Translations under genes and position numbers: made by a program | Shown: positions 1 through 4,726 of the stretch, in pieces | Numbering within the stretch: position 1 is the stretch's first letter | Layout: each line of letters opens with the position of its first letter | Origin: UBA2329 sp964577215 | GTDB lineage: Bacteria; Bacteroidota; Bacteroidia; Chitinophagales; Saprospiraceae | Direction of reading: 5' to 3' | Length of the DNA stretch: 5,963 nt | Assembly (NCBI GenBank): GCA_964577215.1 | Contig: CAZNYK010000184.1 | Location: 1 to 5,963 of the forward strand | Notes under the pieces: model-generated | Database searches by the model: none | What the model saw: the letters and a program-made list of their open reading frames with translations, nothing else | What the model was told of the DNA's origin: nothing

Positions 1-27
1 AAAAAATAACAGGCAAGATTTTGGAAC

Positions 28-111
28 GAAAGAATGTTTTGTTTGCCTCGCAGGCCCCACTGACTCCCCGGCTGGGGAGAACCAGCCAGCCCTCAAACAA
101 AACATTCTTTC
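28..111. repeat. Compound inverted repeat with 18-bp perfect arms and nested hairpins
   Basis: The arms GAAAGAATGTTTTGTTTG (28-45) and CAAACAAAACATTCTTTC (94-111) are perfect reverse complements. The 48 bases between them hold smaller hairpins: GCCT/AGGC (45-48 with 52-55), CTCCCC/GGGGAG (64-69 with 74-79), and GGCTGG/CCAGCC (70-75 with 82-87), the last two mutually exclusive. The folded form would be a cloverleaf-like multi-branch structure. It lies 58 bp downstream of the muramidase stop, so it could act as that gene's terminator. However, the outer arms are AT-rich and the nearest T-run on the minus strand (9-1) is about 20 bp beyond the stem. A small non-coding mobile element with terminal inverted repeats is an alternative, but no target-site duplication is seen. 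The structure is certain; the role is unknown. Confidence 0.7.
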
Positions 112-169
112 AAAGGATTCTACAATTGATACAGCCTGTACGCCATACAATATGGCAAAAATAGCGATA

Positions 170-877
170 TTATCTGAGAGAGCTGAGTTCTCCAGGGGCG
201 GGAATACAAAGTGAATCCAACGCGGAGAGGGAACCGCTGAAAACGTTGAAGTCCACATGCCCTTTGATGCCGGGAAGCCTGCCGTGGCGGCCGTATTGCC
301 AGAATTCCCAATTGCTGCCGCAGGCCAGAATAGGCTCGCGCTCGTTGTACCGGGCAATCCACAAAGGATACCCCGTAAAATGGCCGGCTAAGTAGCGGTT
401 GTAAAAATGCAGATTGGAATATATGACAGGCCTGATGCCGTAAGCGGTCTCCACAATATCCAGCCACACCTGGAGGCGTTGCACCAATTCAGTTTTGGGC
501 ACGCCGCCCGTAATTTCCACATCCAGCACGGGCGGAAGATCGCCGCTTTCCAACTGGACGGTGCGGGCAAAATGCCGGGCCTGTTCTCCGGGAGGCGCTT
601 CCGGGCGGAAAAAGTGGTATGCCCCGCGCCGGATATCTTTTTCCTTCAGTGCCGCCCAATTCAGCGCAAACAAAGAATCGGTATAGGAAGCCCCTTCTGT
701 GGCTTTGACAAAAACAAAATCAATCGGCATGACCGATACGGCCTCCCAATCTATACGAGACTGATAATGAGACACATCTATCCCATGAACGGAATACCGG
801 TCGAGCCGGAGCGTAGGCGGCCCCTCGCAACCGGCCAGGGCGAGAAGGAAAATGGATATGCCCAGGAGATGATTCAT
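170..877 (-). CDS. GH25-family muramidase (lysozyme-like), predicted lipoprotein
   Basis: This 235-residue protein is predicted to cleave the beta-1,4 bond between N-acetylmuramic acid and N-acetylglucosamine in peptidoglycan. Residues 1-17 form a short lipoprotein signal with the lipobox LAGC (Cys17 lipidated), so it should be anchored in a membrane facing the periplasm or cell surface. The GH25 domain spans about 30-220: HGIDVSHYQ (Asp34), VFVKATEG (57-62), GAYHFFRP (85-92), the catalytic pair in PVLDVE (Asp119, Glu121), IYSN (152-155), PLWIARY (171-177), FWQYG (192-196) and VDFN (208-211). Cys186 and Cys224 could form a disulfide. I chose the ATG at 877 over an upstream TTG at 919 because it puts the signal peptide at the N-terminus and has a weak AGG seven bases upstream. 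The n-region lacks Lys/Arg, which is slightly unusual. It is transcribed divergently from the TonB receptor gene. Family assignment is firm; housekeeping remodelling versus attack on other cells cannot be told apart. Confidence 0.93.
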   Translation of the reverse strand: MNHLLGISIFLLALAGCEGPPTLRLDRYSVHGIDVSHYQSRIDWEAVSVMPIDFVFVKATEGASYTDSLFALNWAALKEKDIRRGAYHFFRPEAPPGEQARHFARTVQLESGDLPPVLDVEITGGVPKTELVQRLQVWLDIVETAYGIRPVIYSNLHFYNRYLAGHFTGYPLWIARYNEREPILACGSNWEFWQYGRHGRLPGIKGHVDFNVFSGSLSALDSLCIPAPGELSSLR

Positions 878-956
878 GATTTTGCCTGTGCAATTTGCGA
901 CAAAAATTACTTTCTGCAAAGGCTTGCAAGATTTATTAGTTTTAAGCCATGAAACT

Positions 957-975
957 ATAACATTTTCATAACATT
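957..975. promoter_or_regulatory. ATAACATT direct repeat in an AT-rich segment
   Basis: Two copies of ATAACATT (957-964 and 968-975) lie 11 bp apart, about one helical turn, and are followed by A-tracts to about 989. The segment from 930 to 1010 is far more AT-rich than the genes around it, as expected of promoter DNA. It lies 80-100 bp upstream of the muramidase start. A regulator binding one face of the helix would fit, but AT-rich DNA produces such repeats by chance. Confidence 0.25.
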
Positions 976-1080
976 AAATAAAATAAAATGTGTAGCGAAG
1001 ATATTTTAATCCCGCCTGGATTGGAATTTTCCCTAAATTGACCCTGAAAAACTGTCTGCCTCGCTAAACAACAGAAATGA

Positions 1081-1098
1081 GGAGGAAACGTTGCCTCC
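1081..1098. promoter_or_regulatory. 18-bp near-perfect palindrome, operator-like
   Basis: GGAGGAAACGTTGCCTCC is a dyad centred on AACGTT, with eight of nine base pairs symmetric (the exception is A1086 opposite G1093). There is essentially no loop, so it fits a site for a dimeric DNA-binding protein better than an RNA hairpin. It lies in the shared upstream region, 204 bp from the muramidase start and 180 bp from the receptor start. No cognate regulator is encoded in the window. Confidence 0.4.
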
Positions 1099-1152
1099 AA
1101 CACCTACTGCACTAACAGGAAACGACTTTCGGGATATTGCACTTTTGTAACA

Positions 1153-1269
1153 GAGGCGGCCCGCCTCCGGATAAAGCCCTTGTAAAGCATGTGAAAATAG
1201 CTGCTATTGTTCACCACCCCCGGCCAAAAGCCGGTATCTCCTGCCGGATTTTGGCCGGGTAACATCCCG
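1153..1269 (+). promoter_or_regulatory. Structured leader: three consecutive hairpins before the TonB receptor gene
   Basis: Hairpin 1 pairs GAGGCG (1153-1158) with CGCCTC (1162-1167). Hairpin 2 pairs GTGAA/AATAG (1191-1200) with CTATT/TTCAC (1204-1214): ten pairs, one bulged G1209, loop CTG. Hairpin 3 pairs CCCGGCCAAAA (1219-1229) with TTTTGGCCGGG (1249-1259), continues after a G-A mismatch with CCGG/CCGG (1231-1234 with 1244-1247), and has a nine-base loop. Its base competes with an alternative stem CGGG/CCCG (1256-1259 with 1266-1269). The inner part of hairpin 3 (AAAA, stem, TTTT) resembles an intrinsic terminator, so attenuation is conceivable. The leader ends 18 nt before the start codon and contains no clear Shine-Dalgarno site. 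Pairing is seen directly; a regulatory function is inference. A REP-like palindrome is an alternative for hairpin 3. Confidence 0.45.
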
Positions 1270-1277
1270 CTTAAATC

Positions 1278-4175
1278 ATGAGACAGCAAAAAAACATCCG
1301 TTTGAAGCGCAGCGCTATCCTTGCAGCGCTTATACTTTTTGCAACCGGCCTGTTGGCTCAATCTCTCATTCAAGGCCAGGTAACGGATCGCCAGAACGGC
1401 GAAACGCTCATAGGCGCCAACATTATCATAATTGGCAAGGTTGGCGGCACCGTTTCTGATCTCGACGGCAGTTTCCAACTCGAAACCGCTGCGAGCTTTC
1501 CCCTGAAGATCCGCGTATCGTACATCGGTTACCAGTCTGAGGATATCGAGATCACATCGCCGGACCAGCCCTTACGGGTAATGCTGACGCCAGTTTCGGT
1601 ACTCGTAAACGACATTGTGGTCGCGGCATCGAGAATTGACGAGCGCATCATGCAGGCCCCGGTAACCATTGAAAAAATGGGCCCGGTGGACATCCGGCAG
1701 GCTTCCGCGCCCGACTTTTACGACGCCATCTCCAACCTCAAAGGCGTACAGACCGTCAAAGGCAGCCTTACCTTTACCACGGTCAACACCCGAGGGTTCG
1801 GCGCGGTAGCCAACGAGCGTTTTGTACAACTCATCGACGGCATGGACAACGCCGCCCCGATACTCAACTTCCCCATGGGCAATATCGTGGGGATTTCAGA
1901 CCTCGACATAGCCCGCGTGGAACTCGTACCCGGGGCCGCGTCTGCGCTCTACGGCCCCAACGCGTTCAACGGCATCCTCATCATGGATAGCAAAAACCCG
2001 TTTGACTACCCCGGCCTGAGCGTGGAAACCAAGGGCGGCATCACCAACTCCGTGGCAGGCGGCGCCAATCCTTATACCCAGGTCGGCGCCCGTTACGCGC
2101 ATGTTTTCGGAAAAAAATTAGCCGTTAAAGCCGACGCTTCCTACCTGGCCGCTACCGACTGGACGGCCAACGACTACCTCAGCGGACGGGGAACTTTTTT
2201 CAAACCCAAGCCCTCCGGCGCCGGCGCTTCCGACTTTGACGGCCTCAACACTTACGGAGACGAAACACCCATCGTCGTTCCCATGGCATTCCTGGCCGAA
2301 CCACTTTCCCAGGCCATGGCGCCTTTATTGGCCGCTCAGTACGAAATTCCCGTGGAGGTGGCACAGGCCATCCTTGCAGAGAACATTCCCAAACTCCCCA
2401 CCCTGAACCTCCGCCGCACCGGCTTCCGCGAGGAAGACCTTTTGGATAACGAGAATGCCCGCAGCCTCAAGCTCAACGCAGCGCTGCATTTTCGTCCCAA
2501 TGAAGGCATAGAGGCCATATACCAATATCGCTTCGGTCGAGGGTCAACCATTTATCAAGGCGGCGACCGCTTTCCGCTGCGCGACTTTACCCAGCAGTAT
2601 CACAAAGTAGAACTGCGCGGCGGCAACTTCTTCATACGGGGTTATGCAGCCCTGACGGATGCCGGAAAGTCCTACAACCTGACTGCGCTCGGCGGGTACG
2701 CCAATGAGTTCTTCAAAAAGTCGGAAGACTGGGTGGGAGAATATGCAGCAGCCTATTCTTCTGTCTTGTTGCCGATCGTTATCGACGGTCGTACGCCTAC
2801 GGCAGAAGATATGGCGCAGGCCAACATGACCGGCAGAGCATTTGCCGACGGCAACATCCCCCCACCGGGAAGCCCAGAATTCAATGCCGTCATAGACCAG
2901 GTGCGCAAAGGATACTTCCAGCGCATCCCACCCGGCGCCGGCTTTATTGATCAATCGAGGATATTCCATGCGGAAGGAAAGTACAGTTTCAACAACCTGA
3001 TCCAGTTCCTCGAGTTGCAGATAGGAGGCAACATCCGCCGGTACGACCTGTTCACCGACGGCACCGTGATCAATGAAAACCCTGCTGGGGACACCCCCGG
3101 TAACCGGGTCAAAATAGATGAGTTCGGCTTTTACCTCCAGGCAGGTAAACCGATGATCAACGACCGCCTTAAAGTGACTGCCTCGATCCGCTACGATGAA
3201 AACGAAAACTTCAAAGGCCAGTTCTCACCGCGCGTATCCGCCATCTTTTCTCCCGACTGGGAGCGCAAACACAACTTCAGGGCATCTTACCAAACCGGCT
3301 TCCGGAATCCCGCCACACAGCAGCAGTTCATCTTCTTTCAACAAGCCGATGCCATCCTGCTCGGCAGCGCCAAAGCCAATGCCGAACGCTACGGAGTGCA
3401 TGAGGGCGGCGCATACACCAACAGCTCCTACAATGCGTTCCTGCAAAGTGTGATCGGCGGCCAGCCCAATCCGCTCCTGCTCGAACAGGTATCTATTCCC
3501 TATGTGCAACCGGAAAGACTCCAGGTGTTCGAACTCGGGTATAAAGGGTTGATTGAGCATAAACTATTGGTGGACCTGAACGGCTATTACAACCGGTACC
3601 GCGATTTCATCGCCCAGCAAACGGTACGGGCCAGGTCGGGCGCATCCCACCAGGGGCAATACCTGCCCGGAGTGGACGATATGCTCGCCGGCACGGCTTC
3701 CAATGCCACAGGGTTTGAACTCTACGTCAACTCGCCCGAAATCGTTACCTCTTTCGGCGCCGGCCTCGGGCTTACTTATGAAATTGCCCGCGGGTTCCAG
3801 GTGTATGGCCACTACAACTACACCACATTTGACGTCGAGGATCCGAACCCTGACTTCGAACCCAGGTTCAACATGCCGGAGAACAAGTTCCTCTTTGGCT
3901 TCGCCAACAGAAAGCTGCTCGGCAAGCGGCTGGGATTCAACGTTTCTTATCGCTGGCAGGATGCTTTCCAATGGCAAAGCTCGTTTGGACAGACCGACAT
4001 TCCGGCTTTCGGCGTAGTGGACGGGCAGATCAGCTACTTGTTCCACGCAGTGAATACGACCCTCAAGCTGGGCGGTTCTAACCTCTTTGGCGCCGATTAC
4101 CGCACCAATATCGGAGGGCCGTTCATCGGGCCGATCTACTACCTTGGCCTTACCTATAACCCGGCGGTGCGGTAG
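1278..4175 (+). CDS. TonB-dependent outer-membrane receptor with carboxypeptidase-regulatory-like N-terminal domain
   Basis: This is a complete 965-residue outer-membrane transporter, expected to import a scarce nutrient using TonB-ExbBD energy. Residues 1-27 are a classic signal peptide (basic start, hydrophobic core, cleavage near LLA-Q). Residues 30-105 form a beta-sandwich of the CarboxypepD_reg-like type, typical of Bacteroidota receptors (GQVTDRQNGETLIGANI, DLDGSFQL, VSYIGYQ). A TonB-box-like DIVVAASR is at 112-119. The plug spans about 125-240 (VNTRGFG, FVQLIDGMD, VELVPGAASALYGPNAFNG). The beta-barrel runs from about 245 to the end and includes YQTGFRNPATQQQF. An in-frame TAA (1272-1274), one codon before the ATG, fixes the start at 1278 or later. 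No SusD-like gene follows, so a polysaccharide-utilisation role is not supported, although the sequence beyond the gap is uncertain. I cannot name the substrate. A structured leader precedes the gene and a repeat island follows. Confidence 0.95.
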   Translation: MRQQKNIRLKRSAILAALILFATGLLAQSLIQGQVTDRQNGETLIGANIIIIGKVGGTVSDLDGSFQLETAASFPLKIRVSYIGYQSEDIEITSPDQPLRVMLTPVSVLVNDIVVAASRIDERIMQAPVTIEKMGPVDIRQASAPDFYDAISNLKGVQTVKGSLTFTTVNTRGFGAVANERFVQLIDGMDNAAPILNFPMGNIVGISDLDIARVELVPGAASALYGPNAFNGILIMDSKNPFDYPGLSVETKGGITNSVAGGANPYTQVGARYAHVFGKKLAVKADASYLAATDWTANDYLSGRGTFFKPKPSGAGASDFDGLNTYGDETPIVVPMAFLAEPLSQAMAPLLAAQYEIPVEVAQAILAENIPKLPTLNLRRTGFREEDLLDNENARSLKLNAALHFRPNEGIEAIYQYRFGRGSTIYQGGDRFPLRDFTQQYHKVELRGGNFFIRGYAALTDAGKSYNLTALGGYANEFFKKSEDWVGEYAAAYSSVLLPIVIDGRTPTAEDMAQANMTGRAFADGNIPPPGSPEFNAVIDQVRKGYFQRIPPGAGFIDQSRIFHAEGKYSFNNLIQFLELQIGGNIRRYDLFTDGTVINENPAGDTPGNRVKIDEFGFYLQAGKPMINDRLKVTASIRYDENENFKGQFSPRVSAIFSPDWERKHNFRASYQTGFRNPATQQQFIFFQQADAILLGSAKANAERYGVHEGGAYTNSSYNAFLQSVIGGQPNPLLLEQVSIPYVQPERLQVFELGYKGLIEHKLLVDLNGYYNRYRDFIAQQTVRARSGASHQGQYLPGVDDMLAGTASNATGFELYVNSPEIVTSFGAGLGLTYEIARGFQVYGHYNYTTFDVEDPNPDFEPRFNMPENKFLFGFANRKLLGKRLGFNVSYRWQDAFQWQSSFGQTDIPAFGVVDGQISYLFHAVNTTLKLGGSNLFGADYRTNIGGPFIGPIYYLGLTYNPAVR

Positions 4176-4204
4176 AGGATGTGTGTGGTTGGAGTTGGAG
4201 GAAT

Positions 4205-4362
4205 TCTGTGTTCTGTGTGATTTGTGGTGAGAGNNNNNNNNNNNNNNNNNNNNNNNNNNNNNNNNNNNNNNNNNNNNNNNNNNNNNNNNNNNNNNNNNNN
4301 NNNNNNNNNNNNNNNNNNNNNNNNNNNNNNNNNTCTGTGTTCTGTGTGATTTGTGGTGAGAG
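4205..4362 (+). repeat. 29-bp exact direct repeat on both sides of the assembly gap
   Basis: The 29 bases at 4205-4233 are identical to 4334-4362. The copies run exactly to the edges of the N run. The unit is T/G-rich (TCTGTGTTCTGTGTG then ATTTGTGGTGAGAG) and ends with one GGTGAGAG octamer of the array that follows. Either two contig ends overlap by this sequence and the gap is not real, or this unit is itself tandemly repeated and broke the assembly. Confidence 0.85.
4234..4333. other. Assembly gap (100 N)
   Basis: Exactly 100 undetermined bases, the conventional size for a scaffold join of unknown length. It falls 58 bp after the receptor stop codon, inside repetitive DNA. The true distance between receptor and aminotransferase is therefore unknown, and even their linkage rests on the scaffolding. 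Confidence 0.97.
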
Positions 4363-4534
4363 GGTGAGAAGTTGAGAGGGTGAGAAGTTGAGAGGGTGAG
4401 AAGTTGAGAAGGTGAGAAGTTGAGAAGTAGAGAAGTAGAGACTTGCCCGGTGGAGCCTTGGCGTAGGCGGGAGTAGAGACTTGCCCGGTGGAGCCTTGGC
4501 GTAGGCGGGAGTTGAGAAGCTGAGGGAGTGAGAG
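4355..4534 (+). repeat. Degenerate octamer tandem array, consensus G(G/T)TGAGA(A/G)
   Basis: Starting at GGTGAGAG (4355-4362), units alternate GGTGAGAA and GTTGAGAG/GTTGAGAA, giving four near-identical 16-mers at 4363-4426. They are followed by GTAGAGAA (4427-4434) and a truncated GTAGAG (4435-4440). After two inserted 32-nt modules the array resumes at 4511-4534 as GTTGAGAA, GCTGAGGG, AGTGAGAG. A matching octamer sits at 4226-4233 just left of the gap. The plus strand is nearly all purine apart from one T per unit. A unit of eight bases shifts the reading frame at each step, so the array is non-coding. Such arrays change copy number by slippage. Confidence 0.85.
4435..4510 (+). repeat. Two perfect tandem copies of a 38-bp unit (octamer fragment plus 32-nt module)
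   Basis: Positions 4435-4472 and 4473-4510 are identical. Each unit is GTAGAG, a truncated octamer of the surrounding array, plus a 32-nt GC-rich module beginning ACTTGCCCGG and ending GTAGGCGGGA. The module can fold: CCC/GGG (4446-4448 with 4469-4471) outside GCCT/AGGC (4455-4458 with 4465-4468), with a TGGCGT loop. The composition contrasts sharply with the purine-rich octamers, suggesting insertion into the array followed by duplication. From memory, similar modules occur interspersed in Bacteroidota genomes; I cannot verify that here. Confidence 0.85.
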
Positions 4535-4582
4535 GCGCCTGGCGACAGCGAAAATCATAACAAACAGCGACTGCCGGGCGTC
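4534..4582 (+). repeat. Imperfect dyad, 10-bp stem with two G-U pairs
   Basis: GGCGCCTGGC (4534-4543) pairs with GCCGGGCGTC (4573-4582). Eight pairs are Watson-Crick, and two (G4535 with T4581, T4540 with G4576) would be G-U wobbles in plus-strand RNA. The 29-base loop is AT-richer and contains one of two CAGCGA direct repeats (4546-4551, 4565-4570). It lies directly before a second, longer dyad. Function is unknown. Confidence 0.4.
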
Positions 4583-4589
4583 AGAAAAA

Positions 4590-4667
4590 AATCCTTGTGA
4601 ATCCGTGGGATCTGTGGACAAAAGAGGCGCGAAAAAGGTCCGCAGATTCCGCGGATTTTCACAGATT
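4590..4667 (+). repeat. Long imperfect dyad upstream of the aminotransferase gene, wobble-paired on the plus strand
   Basis: The core arms are AATCCGTGGGATCTGTGGAC (4600-4619) and GTCCGCAGATTCCGCGGATT (4638-4657), with an 18-base A/G-rich loop. Of 20 pairs, 17 are Watson-Crick and three (T4606-G4651, G4609-T4648, T4615-G4642) are G-U compatible in plus-strand RNA only. Outside the core, TGTGA/TCACA and AATC/GATT extend the helix across small bulges. The element ends 59 bp before the aminotransferase ATG. The TCTGTGG and CACAGATT-type words resemble an interspersed Bacteroidota repeat I recall but cannot check. It could be a leader element, a processing or terminator-like structure for the region upstream, or a passive repeat. 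Confidence 0.55.
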
Positions 4668-4726
4668 GGCAGGAAAAGTAATCTGTTGAAAGTCCTAATT
4701 CCTACCTTGCGGGAAATTTTAAGGCC

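Noticed and set aside
901..909. Bacteroidota-type -7 promoter on the minus strand (TAATTTTTG) for the muramidase
   Set aside because: It has one base too many against TAnnTTTG, and the upstream TTG spacing is poor; possible but not supportable.
878..919. Upstream TTG start (919) for the muramidase
   Set aside because: It would put 14 extra residues before a good lipoprotein signal and lacks a ribosome site; the ATG at 877 fits better, though the extra Lys residues leave slight doubt.
407..952. Plus-strand 181-codon open frame opposite the muramidase gene
   Set aside because: It is the antisense shadow of a clear GH25 domain; its translation has no recognisable domain, signal or periodicity.
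1077..1115. Twelve-codon reading frame (ATG at 1077, TAA at 1113) as a leader peptide
   Set aside because: Too short to distinguish from chance, no run of regulatory codons, and it overlaps the palindrome that better explains the bases.
1140..1147. CACTTTTG as a -7 element for the receptor leader
   Set aside because: One mismatch to TAnnTTTG and no TTTG at the expected upstream distance, although its position just before hairpin 1 is suggestive.
4363..4510. CRISPR array
   Set aside because: The repeats are directly adjacent without unique spacers of constant length, and no cas genes are present.
4703..4710. TACCTTGC as a -7 element for the aminotransferase
   Set aside because: It lacks one T of the consensus and there is no matching upstream element.
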